Source: Hygrophila difformis
Taxonomy: Eukaryota; Streptophyta; Magnoliopsida; Lamiales; Acanthaceae
Length of the DNA stretch: 64,000 bases
Assembly: GCA_030278955.1 (NCBI GenBank)
Contig: JAOANR010000014.1
Location: forward strand, 28,967,453 to 29,031,452
Direction: 5' to 3'
Part shown: piece by piece, positions 33,201 to 45,900 of the stretch
How positions within the stretch are numbered: the stretch's first letter is position 1
Layout of the letters: the number at the start of each line of letters is the position of its first letter
Made by a program: the position numbers and the translations under genes
The notes under the pieces: generated by a model
What the model was told of the DNA's origin: nothing
The model's database searches: none
What the model saw: only the letters and a program-made list of their open reading frames with translations

Positions 33201-35179
33201 TTTCATATACTTGTATGCATGATATTATTATGTAGATGTTCTGGTCTTATTGCTATTTTGGGGATCCTTCCCCTTGGACATAGAAGTCTTGATTTAAATC
33301 AGAGGTTGCATAATAAATTTCCAACAAAAATTCCTTTATAAAATCCGGATCTGAGTAAGGGATAAATTTGACAGTTATGACTAATTCATCTTCCACTGGG
33401 GGTTGATTTTGAGATCTTAGAAGCAGAGTCAGCGATTAGGTCTCACTTAGACTGAAAGGATCTGTGTTTTAATTGAGATTTTAGTACCTGTCTAGGGAAT
33501 GATTTTCAAATATTCATTTGCTTCTCAAAATTGCTGTGTGTTGGAAATCTGATATTAGATATCGCATTAAGTCAATATCCACTTGGGTATAGATGAGATG
33601 TGATAAATAATACTAGAGGAACAACATATAGGCCTTGGTGAATTTATAAGGTAAGGTCGAGTATTCCTTCGACTATTATCTTCTTCTGCCAAAGTCTAGA
33701 ATTGAGTCTTGAGTGAATACATCCGGAATAGGTTCATTTATGGATCTGTTTCATTTAGTTTGTATCTCATAACTACCCAGATGTTGTAAGCCCTGTGGCT
33801 TATTGATATCTCGGGGGTTCTTGATCTGCATCTGGTCACCAAGACCAGGGGCTCTTTTATACTAACGGAAAGAGACGTTTTTAACGATTCCGAGTGATAG
33901 ATTTAAATGCTTTCTTTACAGCTTTCTTACTGCTTTCCTTTAAATGCTTTCATAGAGGTCACTCGGAAGAATTAGGGGCTGTCCATCTGTTAAAAGGTTT
34001 GAGAGTTATGGAATGGTTTGGGGCTTGATTTGAAATTTTGGGTGTGACATGGGGGATTGATAGCAGTACTTGGCATGTCAACTAATGATTTGACAGGTGT
34101 TGCTCGTCCACCGTAAATGATTAACATACTCTTGCAAGGCATTGCAAGGGGAGTTAAGAGTTTATGGTATCTTAGAAATTGCTATCTTAAGAGCATGTAA
34201 ACTCTTACTGTAAGTACCTGTCTGTTAAAGGGAACATGGTATAGAGAGCATGAGAGTTAGCTAACTAGAGAATTATCCCAAGCTAAGATCTGTGTAATAA
34301 AATGGAAGTTTAATTGTGTTTCATCTGAATCTTGTCCAATCTTTATTATTTCCTCCCTGTCCCTTCTGTCATATTTAAATCTGCTTTCTAGATAGTGTAG
34401 CATAATTTTAGATTGCTTTCATAGTATAGATTTAATTGCTTTCTTCGATCTAGTTTACCATGCTTTGTAGAATAAATTTTACTGCTTTCATGATCTGGTT
34501 TAAATTATGCCAAGTAGTTATTAGAAACCCCTGCAAAACTTGAAACGAGTAACCGAGTGGAAAATCTTAGTAAACGACGTGGGTCCTGCTTCCATCGCAC
34601 ATCCTCCAGTGAACGATCCGGTACTTACTATAAATTACTGCAATTTTTGACCCGTGCACTTTCGGGAGCACAGTTTCGTGACACGAGTAAATAAAAATAA
34701 CATTTTGGGAAAATACTCATACAGTGGGAAGATGTTCAAGAATTTCATGGCAGGTATCTTCTTGACATGAAATTAAGAGAAGCATTATGGTGCAGATACC
34801 TAGGACTTTCAGGGTGACAGACTGAAGGTCCATCCCGGTTGCACCGTGATACTTGTCAAAAGTTTCATGGCTGGAAGAACTACAGCGCCGTTTGAACCCC
34901 CACAGGAGTAATAAAAAGGGAAATCTTAGTATGTCCTTAAACCCCTTCCCCCAATCATAACTCTTTTCATTTAATAAATCCGAACTTGGAAATTGTGTTT
35001 AGACGGTTCTTCAACCCCCCAGCAGCAAAATGAAACTTGGCTTGAGTGCAAAAGTTTCATGGCCGTCACCGGGGACTCTTGAGGCACCATTTGAAATCAC
35101 AGTTTCCTCCTTAAGCAATAAATCAGTAAAGGAATTTTCAGAAAATTACTCGTGTCGGTGAAGCTCGTCAAAAGTTTCA
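30218..35179 (+). repeat. 3' LTR of the giant element
   Basis: 4962 bp, collinear with 10586-15529. It carries about 20 extra bases (a further AATTCGAATT pair near 31990-32030) and about thirty scattered substitutions. TATA box at 31102-31108. It ends AAAGTTTCA at 35171-35179. Confidence 0.95.
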
Positions 35180-35184
35180 CGGTC
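35180..35184. repeat. Target-site duplication CGGTC (right)
   Basis: CGGTC follows the LTR end and continues CTTGGAATTAAA, restoring the interrupted LTR_a sequence. Confidence 0.95.
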
Positions 35185-35432
35185 CTTGGAATTAAATTCT
35201 TTTCCTTCTTGAATTTAATTCCAATTCTTTTGACTCGATACATGGAATGTCTTCGGGCTTCCTTTCCCTCTTTTATTCCATTTTGAATTTTTGAATCTAT
35301 CGGCGTTTCATTTCCGAGCAATAATTTATGTGATAAATTATTTTTTTCTTCTCGGAGATATTTCGACCTTGATCGGATTAAGAAACTAATTTTATTTGTT
35401 TCGACGCCGATAAAAAAATCTTGGGTATTACT
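35185..35432 (-). repeat. LTR_a, right part
   Basis: Collinear with 40241-40490 of LTR_b. It ends GGGTATTACT (the last A is mutated to T), followed by CTACCCCCCTTAAGAATC, the reverse-complement PPT of the minus-strand element. Confidence 0.85.
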
Positions 35433-35775
35433 GTCTACCCCCCTTAAGAATCAACTTCGTCCTCGAAGTTGCGCTTTAGGTTTTCGCGAGATTAGAACTA
35501 AGGTTCTATCGTTCATTTCGTTCATTTCTATTTTTCGTTATTGTATTATTGCGTTATCATATGTTATTGTTTGATATCGTTTGTATTATTTTATAATATC
35601 ATTTGACTGAACCCAGAATTGAAATTTCCAAGTTGCCTACGTACCCTGTGAAGGGATCAAGCCATGACGTAGTTCAAAACAATTTGAAATTGTTTATTTA
35701 TTGATTTGGGATACATAATATTCGGGTTGTTACATCCTCCCCCCCTTAAGATTATAGTTATGTCCCCATAACTGC

Positions 35776-36819
35776 CTACGCATTATTCTCAAGGATGTTC
35801 GGGTTTTGACCTTGTTCCTTGTCAGCCTCTCCTTGCTGAAGGTTCACCAGATCTATTCTTCTTTCGATCGCCTCCTCTGGCGTTCGACATCCCCTAGCCT
35901 TGTGACCAAACTTGCCGCACTTATAGCAGGCTCCAGGCTTCGGGCACTGGCGCACCAAATGTGCATGGTTGCATCGTGGGCAGCGTGGTATGAGCGCACC
36001 ATGGTTGAGACCTTCATTTTCTTTCCTTCGAGAACCATTATTTTTCCTAGAGTTGTTATTGTTGTCTTTCCTTTAAATGCTGGATTTGAGCAATTGCTAC
36101 ATCGCGATCATAAATCATCTGTAGGTTCGTGAATTGTCCTACTGCAAGTATCTCCCGGATACTAAGGTTCAGACCCATCTCGAATTTCTGAGCCTTGTCT
36201 GAGTCGGTTGGTACTAGCCTCGTAGCAAATCGTACTAGCTCCTTGAATTTGGTGTAGTACTCTTGCACAGTTTGTGTATCTTGCTTCAGGTTAATGAATT
36301 CCTCGTATTTCGCAGTCTTGGTGCTCAGTGGTAGAATCTTTCCCTCAAGGTCCTTAAGTTCTTCCCAGGTGTAGGCTTATTCGCCTTCCTCTGAATTCGT
36401 TTGAAAGTTTTGCCACCACTCATCGGCTTCGCCACCTAAGTAGTAGGTCGCTACACGTATCTTCTCCTCGTTAGGGCATTTGATAGCGTCCAAAATTTAT
36501 CAAAGGTACGGATCCACCCCTCTAGTTTGGCGGGATCTTCTTCCCCATCATAGTGAGGTGGTTGATAAGGATTTACCAAAGCTAGATAGTTGTTTCGAGC
36601 TACTGGCGGAGGTATTGCCGATTGTGCCCTATGCACCTCGGCATTTCCTAATGCTACGAGTACTTCTTCTACCGTCCTTAAACGTTCATCCATGTTGTTG
36701 GGAATAGGAGGCGCTCGATCTCCTACATTCAGAGGAATCTCATTGTTGTTAGGTGCGTTTGGGAGGTCAGTGACAGTGCCGTTTGGGCTTACCTTCCTCG
36801 GCTTTCTCCTAGGTGCCAT
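35776..36819 (-). pseudogene. Gag, Tekay/Del-like, frameshifted copy
   Basis: Starts MAPRRKPRKVSPNGT at 36819. Open pieces lie at 36451-36819, 36056-36268 (EYYTKFKELVRFATRLVP) and 35776-35958 (CYKCGKFGHKARGC zinc knuckle). Compared with the intact copy at 40834-41934 it lacks a segment between the Gag core and the knuckle near 36070 and carries several frameshifts (for example near 36365 and 36480), so it cannot make full Gag. No pol follows. Confidence 0.85.
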
Positions 36820-37416
36820 TTTCTGTTATTAAGCACGCGAAGATGAGTTTCTAAGTGATCAAGATCTAGGACTAAGGCAACGTTAGTCTTTAGCAAGCGC
36901 TCCTAAGTCAAGGTCATGTCGAGTTCTAAGGTAGGAGTGTTTCTTACCACCGATAATTCACATAAAAAGAGTTAGTGTAAATATTTATGTATATATGCAA
37001 TGCAATGCAATCCCCCCGAAGCTAATGTATATGTTATTTATGTCTATCCTCCATGGATTTAAAAATAAGTTTATTCCATGGAGGTAATATTTTTAAAATT
37101 TAAGAATAATAATACTAGTAGTTAAAAGTCTTGGGCCTCTATATTGGGCCAAAATAATGAACATTTGGGCCTTATTTAAAAATACAAGTATTGGGCCTTA
37201 AAACAATTGGGCTTAAAAAAATTGAGCCCACAATAGTAAGTATATAAAGTATTGGGCTAAAAACAATTTCTTAGGCTTCAAAAAAAATATTTAGGCTAAA
37301 AAAAATTTGGGCCTTAACTTTAAAATAATAATTGGGCTCTTTAAAATATATTACTAGTTTAGAAATAATAACTTTAAAAATAATAATGCTTAAAAATAAT
37401 AGTTTAAAAATATTCC

Positions 37417-37430
37417 GGGCTCTGATACCA
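37417..37430 (-). promoter_or_regulatory. Primer-binding site of internal region 1
   Basis: The reverse complement reads TGGTATCAGAGCCC, three bases from the LTR_b edge. Initiator tRNA-Met type. Confidence 0.85.
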
Positions 37431-37433
37431 CCT

Positions 37434-40400
37434 TGTAACACCCCGGATTTAATAACCCAGGCCGGGATATTACCGCCACACCTCCCTAGCAAGACGCGGT
37501 TTCTCCGAGCTTGTTAGAGAGATGCAAGGCTATGGTTTTTCAGAATTTAAAATATTTCAAACAGCCCATTTATAAGTATATAACAAAAATCATTACATAG
37601 TATTATCTAAGTTGCAGCGGAAAGTAATATTTAAATAAAGATATAGCAGCCGAAATATAAATAGGGCCAACACGGCCAAAACACGGGTTATACATGCCCG
37701 TTATGCAAGTCATGTATAAGAACGAGAGTAAACGTTCCCAAAATCCCAATGCATGCTATGCTCATGTGTAAGCCTCATACTCTGAAAAGAAAAATAGAGC
37801 AACGGTTTGTCAGCATAAACATGCTGAGTAAGTTAACCCCTAGCATAAAAGGGTCTCAAAGCCTTTAATTATTTAAGAAAGAGTTGACTTACGTTTAGCA
37901 TGTTTGCAGGCACTATATAGATTAACTCGTCAAGATAATGGAATTTAATTGAAAAAAAATCAAAGGTATGCATGCCAAATAATCACATATAACTTGCAAG
38001 GCGATTAAATAAATTGATATAAGCCAAAACACAATTTAGCAAGGATTTAATTAAATCTCGTATAAATTTCTCGTTTCGTTTTGTTTTATAGATCACCATT
38101 CGCTAGGGCTCTTATGTCCACTAGTCTCATGGTCAATATTTCACTGGGGCCCTTACGTCCGCTAGTCATACGCTTGGGCCCTTATGTCCACAAGCCACAT
38201 AATCAATATCGCGCTAGGGCTCTTACGTCCGCTAGACATACGCTTGGGCCCTTATGTCCACAAGCCACATAGTCAATATTGATAGTATCTAACTTGGTCA
38301 CAAATCACCAATGTTTCAAAAGAATTTAAAAAAAAATGTTTTTATCTGTTTAGACATATCTCTCAAATCATGTGTTTCTCAAAAGACGAGCTTTTCAACA
38401 TTTCAACCAAGCAATTTCCACAGTTTACGCCATCTCAGTTTAAAAATTCATTTCAAAGGCAATGGACTTGAAATTTCTACAGTAGATCAAAAACACGCTA
38501 ACAAACAACTTTCGTGTTTTAAGTTTTCCAAAATTATGTGAGGAAACGGGTGAAATTTTACAATCTTTACAGAAGCCAAAATCTGTCATAATTGTCTACA
38601 CAGCGCACTGATTTTCAAAAGAGTTTTTAAGATAGCGAACGACCTCCAAAATTTATGAAATTTTACAAGCACTTAAAAGACACCGAAATAAACAAGTTTT
38701 ATTAGAGGCAAAATATGTAAATTCATCACGGATTAAGTCAGATTAATCCACTAAGTTCGGTTTAAAAATCTGTTGACTTTTCCTTCTCGGACACAGTGTA
38801 TTCAAAATGGGTTTTGACTAACCAAACATTAATGAAACTGCACAAACATTTATAGACATGTTCTCAAGACATCTATCTACAACCTTTATGTTTTCACCAA
38901 AGATTAGTTTTGACCACAAGTGATAGAAAAATGCACATCAAGTTCGATCAAATAATCTGTCTCAGTTTTCGAAAGGTTCGTGCACAACAGAATATGTTTG
39001 ACTCGGTTTAGGGTAGCAAATCTTAATGAAAATGTGTGAAATTTTCCAGAGTTATCCAAGACTCATAGATCTACAAACTTCATGTTTAACACAAGTCCTA
39101 ATTCGGCCTAGATCCGAGGTCAAAATGGCTAACAAGTTCGAGATTCAAATCTGCCAAAGTTCTAAGTTTGAAAATTATTCAGAGGTGTTCGGACTCGGAT
39201 TTCGGGCATCAAACCTTAACAAAAAATTATGAAAATTTTCCAGCATGTATATCTATGTCTTAGGAGAACTTTGTTTCTTTTGAGTTTTCTCGTTTGAAGA
39301 TTTTTAAGGGTTTGAAAAATTCATCCGAAAATGCTGCGCGCGAGTGAAACCTCTATTCACAGATTTTATTAAGTTCTTGTGTTGAATCTTATGTTTGGTC
39401 GATTTTTAGCCACCAAAAACCGTATGTAAGAATTAACTTACATAATATGAGTTCTAAACAGCCCTCGGGTCGTCCGGAATCTTCGGATGGCTATGAACGG
39501 ATCTCCTCAACCCGAAGCTTCCGACTTTGGCCACGATTTCGACTCGAAAGAAGAAATCTAGTGTTAGATCGAATGTTTGGATTTCAAAAAGGTGTAGGAA
39601 AACTCAAAAAGTAGTTACCAACATCGTAGGGGTCTGTCTTCTCCTTCTCAAGTCCTTCTTGTTCGGATTCGGTCGTCGGAAACTCAAGAACGCAAGGGAT
39701 TTTGGGGTTTTCGGTTTTGGATGAACAAGGGAGAAGTTTTGAGAGTTTGGGAGGAATGGGGGCTGCCAACTTCAAAAATTAGGGTTAATTATGAGTGTCA
39801 AATCCCCTCAAATCCATCCATATACTCCTTCCCTCGACCGGGATTGAGTTACCAAAGTCAGGGACCGAAAATAAGGTAAGAAATCGTCGAAATCCGCAAT
39901 ATGATCGCACAATGTTACTTGGTGCGGTCTTGGTGCAGTTTGGGGCTTAGACCGCGTGGCCACCGCACGGGCCCCGGTTGGGCTGCGGTCCGTGCCGGGC
40001 CGTGCATTCCGTCGGGCATTTTCTACTCTCTTTCGGACTTCTGTCCTCCTACGTTTTCGGGCTCGATTTTTCGGGTCATTCTCGGATTATGATTCCTATC
40101 TTAATTTCATTTCGGCTCGAATTGATTTCGTATTTTGAAATCTTGAATCCATCGAGTTTGGATTCGTCGGCTTCGAATCCGTCGACCTTCGATTCCCGTG
40201 CAATGATTTATTTATTTAAATCCTTTTCGACTTCACGGTCCTTGGAATTAAAATTCTTTTCCTTCTTGAATTTAATTCTAATTCTTTTGACTCGATCCAT
40301 GGAATGTCTTCGGGCTTCCTTTCCCTCTTTTATTCCTTTTTGAATTTTTGAATCTATCGGCATTTCATTTTCGAGCAATAATTTGTGTGATATATTATTT

Positions 40401-40490
40401 TCTTCTTCTCGGAGATATTTCAACCTTGATCGGATTAAGAAACTAATTTTCTTCGTTTCGACGCCGATAAAAAAAATCTTGGGTATTACA
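37434..40490 (-). repeat. LTR_b, full-length LTR shared by two gag units
   Basis: 3057 bp from TGTAACACCCCGGATTTAAT to GGGTATTACA. It has a PBS on its left and a PPT on its right, so it serves at once as 5' LTR of internal region 1 and 3' LTR of internal region 2. It contains a minisatellite at 38099-38282. Its right two thirds are the reference for LTR_a. Confidence 0.9.
38099..38282. repeat. Minisatellite in LTR_b
   Basis: About five imperfect units of GGGC(T/C)CTTA(T/C)GTCC(A/G)C(T/A)AG(T/C)C with linkers, period about 35-45 bp. The same place in element A (2310-2480, opposite strand) carries the related GTGGACATAAGAGCCC units. Confidence 0.8.
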
Positions 40491-40833
40491 GTCTACCCCC
40501 CCTTAAGAATCAACTTCGTCCTCGAAGTTGCGCTTTAGGTTTTCGCGAGATTAGAACTAAGGTTCTATCATTCATTTCGCTCATTTCTATTTTTCGTTAT
40601 TGTATTATTGCGTTATCATATGTTATTGTTTGATATTGCTTGTATTATTTTATAATATCATTTGACTGAACCCAGAATTGAAATTTCCAAGTTGCCTACG
40701 TACCCTGTAAAGGGATCAAGCCATGACGCAGTTCAAAACAATTTGAATTTGTTTATTTATTGATTTGGGATACATAATATTCGGGTTGTTACATCCTCCC
40801 CCCTTAAGATTACAGTTATGTCCCCATAACTGC

Positions 40834-41934
40834 CTACGCATTATTCAAAAGGATGTTCGGGTTTTGACCTTGTTCCTTATCAGCCTCTCCTTGCTGAAGG
40901 TTCACCAGATCTATTCTCCTTTCGATCGCCTCCTCTGGCGTTCGACATCCCCTAGCCTTGTGACCAAACTTGCTGCACTTATAGCAGGCTCCAGGCTTCG
41001 GGCACTGGCGCACCAAATGTGCATGGTTGCATTGTGGGCAACGTGGTATGAGCGCACCATGGTTGAGACCTTTATTTTCTTTCCTTCGAGATCCATTATT
41101 TTTCCTAGAGTTGTTATTGTTGTCTTTCAGATCCTTCTTCTCAAGTCCTTGAGAGTCCTTGCCCGACTCACCATTTTCCTTACGCTTCAATTGCTGGATT
41201 CGAGCAATTTCTACAGCGCGATCATAAATCGTCTGTAGGTTCGTGAATTGTCCTACTGCAAGTATCTCCCGGATACTAAGGTTCAGACCCATCTCGAATT
41301 TATGAGCCTTGTCAGAGTCGGTTGGTACTAGCCTCGTAGCAAATCGTACTAGCTCCTTGAATTTGGTGTAGTACTCTTGCACTGTTTGTGCACCTTGCTT
41401 CAGGTTGATGAATTCCTCGTATTTCACAGTCTTGGTGCTTAGTGGGTAGAATCTTTCCCTCAAGGTCCTTAAGTTCTTCCCAGGTGTAGGCTTCTTCGCC
41501 TTCCTCTGAATTCGTTGAAAGTTTTGCCACCACTCATCGGCTTCGCCTCCTAAGTAGTAGATCGCTACACGTATCTTCTCCTCGTTGGGGCATTTGATAG
41601 CGTCCAAAAGTTCATCAAAGGTACGGATCCACACCTCTAGTTTGGCGGGATCTTCCTCCCCATCATAGTATGGTGGTTGATAAGGATTTACCGAAGCTAG
41701 ATAGTTGTTTCGAGCTACTGGCGGAGGTATTGCCGCTTGTGCCCTATGCACCTCGGCATTTCCTAATGCTACGAGCACTTCTTCTACCGTCCTTAAACAT
41801 TCATCCATGTTGTTGGGAATAGGAGGCGCTCGATCTCCTACATTCGGAGGAATCTCATTGTTGTTAGCTGCGTTTGGGAGGTCAGTGTCAGTGCCGTTTG
41901 GGCTTACCTTCCTCGCCTTTCTCCTAGGTGCCAT
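40834..41934 (-). CDS. Gag, Tekay/Del-like, intact copy
   Basis: 366 residues from MAPRRKARKVSPNG. A basic N-terminus is followed by the retrotransposon Gag core (about residues 90-245: WWQNFQRIQ, LRERFYPLS, QEYYTKFKELVRFATRLVP), a Lys/Asn/Glu-rich linker and two knuckles: CPQCNHAHLVRQC (x2-x3-x4) and CYKCSKFGHKARGC, the canonical CCHC (C-x2-C-x4-H-x4-C). It ends at a TAA just before the 3' terminal region. In autonomous relatives Gag is fused to Pol; here the frame closes after gag, so the element depends on pol from elsewhere. It could package RNA of its own and related copies. Confidence 0.92.
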   Translation of the reverse strand: MAPRRKARKVSPNGTDTDLPNAANNNEIPPNVGDRAPPIPNNMDECLRTVEEVLVALGNAEVHRAQAAIPPPVARNNYLASVNPYQPPYYDGEEDPAKLEVWIRTFDELLDAIKCPNEEKIRVAIYYLGGEADEWWQNFQRIQRKAKKPTPGKNLRTLRERFYPLSTKTVKYEEFINLKQGAQTVQEYYTKFKELVRFATRLVPTDSDKAHKFEMGLNLSIREILAVGQFTNLQTIYDRAVEIARIQQLKRKENGESGKDSQGLEKKDLKDNNNNSRKNNGSRRKENKGLNHGALIPRCPQCNHAHLVRQCPKPGACYKCSKFGHKARGCRTPEEAIERRIDLVNLQQGEADKEQGQNPNILLNNA

Positions 41935-42526
41935 TTCTGTTATTAAGCACGCAAAAATGAGTTTCTAAGTGATCAAGATCTAGGACTAAGGCAACGTTAG
42001 TCTTTAGCAAGCGCTCCTAAGTCAAGGTCATGTCGAGTTCTAAGGTAGGAGTGTTTCTTACCACCGATAATTCACATAAAAAGAGTTAGTGTAAATATTT
42101 ATGTATATATGCAATGCAATGCAATCCCCCAAAGCTAATGTATATTTTCTTTATGTCTATCTTCCATGGATTTAAAAATAAGTTTATTCCATGGAGGTAA
42201 TAATTTTAAAATTTAAGAATAATAGTAGTAGTTAAAAGTCTTGGGCCTCTATATTGGGCCAAAATAATGAACATTTGGGCCTTATTTAAAAATACAGGTA
42301 TTGGGCCTTAAAACAATTGGGCTTAAAAAAATTGAGCCCACAATAGTAAGTATATAAAGTATTGGACTAAAAATAATTTTTTGGGCTTCAAAAATAATAT
42401 TTAGGCTAAAAAAAATTTGGGCCTTAACTTCAAAATAATAATTGGGCTCTTTAAAATATATTACTAGTTTAGAAATAATAAATTTAAAAATAATAATACT
42501 TAAAAATAATAGTTTAAAAATATTCC

Positions 42527-42540
42527 GGGCTCTGATACCA
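42527..42540 (-). promoter_or_regulatory. Primer-binding site of internal region 2
   Basis: Reverse complement TGGTATCAGAGCCC, adjacent to LTR_c. Confidence 0.85.
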
Positions 42541-42543
42541 CCT

Positions 42544-42984
42544 TGTAACACCCCGGATTTGATAACCCAGGCCGGGATGTTACCGCCACACCTCCCTAGC
42601 AAGACGCGGTTTCTCCGAGCTTGTTAGAGAGATGGAAGGCTATGGTTTTTCAGAATTTAAAACATTTCAAACAGCCCATTTATAAGTATATAACAAAAAT
42701 CATTACATAGTATTATCTAAGTTGCAGCAGAAAGTAATGTTTAAATATAGATATAGCAGCGGAAATATAAATAGGGCAATACGGCCAAAACACGGGTTAT
42801 ACATGCCCGTTATGCAAGTCATGTATAAGAACGAGAGTAAACGTTCCCAAAATCCCAATGCATGCTATGCTCATGTGTAAGCCTCATACTCTGAAAAGAA
42901 AAAGAGAGCAACGGTTTGTCAACCTAAACATGCTGAGTAAGTTAACCCCTAGCATACAATAATGGGGTTTCAAAGCCTTTAATT
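42544..42984 (-). repeat. LTR_c, truncated by LINE DNA
   Basis: Starts TGTAACACCCCGGATTTGAT and is collinear with 37434-37890. It stops within CAAAGCCTTTAATTAT, after which LINE sequence begins. The remaining ~2.6 kb of the LTR is missing. Confidence 0.88.
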
Positions 42985-45900
42985 ATGGACACATGGATGG
43001 ATCTCCAGGCTGTGGGAGGGCTTGTGGATGGGCCATGGCTAATTATGGGAGACTTGAATGAAATTACGGTGGAGGATGGGGTGGAAGGGCGTGTATATTT
43101 GGCGGACAGGGCGGCTGAATTTAGGGAAGCTTTGGAGGTCAGTCATTTTCTAGAAGTGTCGACTGTTGGGCCGGCATTTACCTGGTCACGCATGGCAGGG
43201 GGTGGAGGGAGAATAAGCAAGCGGCTGGATAGAGGATGGGCGAATATTGAGTGGATCAATAATTTTGAGGAAGGGCGCATAGTCCACTTGCCGAGGCTCA
43301 GGTCAGATCATTGTCCGTTGAAGCTAGTTTGCGGGGAGCAAAGGAGGGCGGCCTGTCCAAGACCCTTTAGGTGGGAAGCAGCATGGAAAGAACATGTGGG
43401 CTATTGGGATGTAATCAGCGGCTGCATGATCAATAGGGGAGCTGACTTAGCCGGCCTGCTTGCTGAGGTGCAATCCCAGTCTGTGCACTTTAATAAGGAA
43501 GTATTTGGTAACATTAGAGACCGCAAGCGTAAGCTCAAGAATCGTATTATGGGAGTAGAGAGGAGGCTTGTACATGTAGATTCGGCTTGGCTTCGGCGGT
43601 TGGAAGGGGAATTGAAGGCAGAACTGGAAAGTCTATTAGTACAAGATGAACTGCTATGGTATCAGAAGGCTAAGGATAAGTGGATTAAGCAAGGTGACCG
43701 AAACACAAAGTACTTTCATGCCCGCACCAAGGTTCATCGAAAGAGGGGAGGATTTATGGGCTCCAGATTAACGGGGAGTTGGTCACGGACCAGGAAGTTT
43801 TACAGCACCATGCGGTTAAACATTTTGAGGACATGTTTTCAGCTCATGTAGAGGCACCTGGTGGGGCGACTGTGCCACGGCTGCCACCATTGAGTGATAG
43901 CCAAAAGAGTACCTTGGAGGAGGAAGTAACACCGGCGGAGGTGGATGTGGCAATGAAATCTATGCGACCGTTCGCGGCCCCAGGGTCGGATGGGTTTCCA
44001 GCAGCCTTCTTCCTGGAGTACTGGGATATTCTGAGGCAGGCGGTTGTGCCGATGGTCATTGGCGCTATGGAGTCGAGCACTTTGACAGAGGGTGTGGCTC
44101 ATGCCTTTATGTGTTTATTGCCTAAGGTGGAAGTCCCTAGCTCACTATCACAGTATCGGCCCTTGACATTATGCAATGTCATGTTCAAATTAATTACCAA
44201 AATCCTTGTGCGACGATTGAGACATATCTTGGTGGAGGTAATTAGTCCATTTCAGTCGGCGTTTCTACCAGGGAGAGGGACGGCTGACAATGGGATTCTT
44301 TTGCAAGAAATTATAGCAACCATGGAAAGACCGAGGCCGGCGTGTAGGGCAGTGGTTCTAAAGATAGATCTAGCTAAGGCGTATGATACGGTGAGGTGGG
44401 ATTTCTTGGAAACATGCCTAATTGAATTAGATATCCCGCAAGGATGTCGGGAGCTTATTATGGCATGTGTTCAGTCGACAAGTTTTTCTATATTGTGGAA
44501 TGGCTCCCCTATTGGAAATATAAAGGCGGAAAGAGGATTGAGGCAAGGAGATCCGCTGTCGCCTTACCTTTTTGTTATTGTTATGGAAAAACTGTCGAGC
44601 CTCATTCTGGAAAAGGTGGAGGCAGGACGGTGGAAGCAGGTGGCTCTGCGGCCGGGGGGGATAGGGATCTCCCATCTAATGTTTGCTGATGACTTGATAT
44701 TATGTAGTGAACTTGAGGAGAATAGCATTGCTTGTATTGCGGATGTCATGCATCCTTTTGGTACTCGGTCAAGATTACGTATGAATGCTATGAAGTCTAA
44801 TGCTTTTTGTTCCCCATCTGCAACACATCAGGAAGTGGCGTGGGTTAAGGATCACTTAGCTATTTCTCCTGTGCCAGAGATTGGTAAGTACCTTGGATTT
44901 CCTATTATCCATGGGTGGATGAAGCTGTGTCACTTTGATGGTGTCCTAAAGAGACTTGAACAACATCTAAGTGCATGGTCGAGTTTATTGTTGAATAAGG
45001 CGGGTAGAATAACTAAAGCAAGGGCGGTGTTATCTGCCATACCGGTGTATGTGATGCAAGTGCATTTGATGCCCAAGGGTGTGTGCAATGCTATTGACAA
45101 GCTCGTGAGACTGTGGATCTGGGAGGGGTGTGAAGGCCGAGGGCTGCATCTGGTAGGTTGGCCGAAGCTTAATCGGAGGCATGAGCATGGTGGTATGGGC
45201 ATTCGAGCCTCGCATATGATGAATCTCGCCTTGCTTGGACGGCTACTTTGGGATCTACTGTTGAATCAGGACAAGCTGTGGGTACGAGTTATTCGGGACA
45301 AATACGAGTTGGCTCCTGGTCAATTTCCACAAGATTCATATCGGGGTACCAAGGTATGGAAATCATTAATAAACGCTGGAGAGGTGTTTAAGACAGGGTA
45401 TGGTGTGCGTATTGGCGATGGGGAGAGTTCAATTTGGTACACACCATGGTATAAAGGGGAATGCTTGGCGGATTTAGTCCCGTTTGTTCACTATAATGAC
45501 CTGCATCTTAAAGTGAAGGACTTGATTTGTGATGGCAAATGGAACTTGGCTCAGTTGTATTCATGGGTACCTCAAGATGTGAAGCTTAAAATTATGGAAT
45601 GCCCGATCCCATATCTGTCGGCTAGTGCACCAGATTTGTTGCACTGGAGGGGGGAAGAACAGGGGTATATACTGTCCGGGATGGATATCGCGCACAGCTT
45701 GGGGAGGAGGAGGTCCAGCAGGGATGGCGTTGGATGTGGCAGGCATGGATTCCCGAAAAGATTGGAGTCATGTTATGGCTACTTGGACATGATTCCCTTC
45801 CGTGCAACAATATGCGATACAAGCGAGGGCTAGCCTCCTCACCCTTGTGTACCATTTGTGAATCGCATGAAGAGACCTAGAAAGATTTGTTCTTTTCGTG

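Larger units (their letters stand above)
10586..35179 (+). mobile_element. Giant Athila-like Ty3/gypsy element with an internal accessory gene unit (24.6 kb)
   Basis: The two LTRs (10586-15529 and 30218-35179) both start TGATAATGG and end AAAGTTTCA, and are flanked by CGGTC duplications. Order: LTR, tRNA-Asp PBS, gag-pol, integrase, hairpin plus PPT-like motif, palindrome array, TATA, small exon, intron, accessory coding region, 1.6 kb non-coding, PPT, LTR. By eye I count about thirty substitutions plus an indel of about 20 bp between the LTRs (well under 1 percent), so the insertion is recent. It sits inside LTR_a of an older minus-strand element. Athila identity rests on the gag wording, the DLGSSIN protease, the PBS and the gene order. 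Confidence 0.93.
35433..37433 (-). mobile_element. Internal region 1 of a gag-only Tekay-type element
   Basis: Between LTR_a and LTR_b on the minus strand: leader with PBS (TGGTATCAGAGCCC, 37417-37430), a broken gag, then directly the 3' terminal region with the GTTATGGGGACATAACTA palindrome-like word (about 35755-35775) and the PPT. All of pol is absent. The same GTTATGGGGACATAACT word follows the pol stop at 63310, so pol was removed cleanly between gag and the 3' UTR. Confidence 0.85.
40491..42543 (-). mobile_element. Internal region 2 of a gag-only Tekay-type element
   Basis: Same composition as internal region 1: PPT (reverse complement CTACCCCCCCTTAAG, about 40494-40508), 3' terminal region, gag, leader, and PBS at 42527-42540. 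The two units are highly similar throughout, and both lack pol at the same point. They therefore share an ancestor that had already lost pol. Confidence 0.88.
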
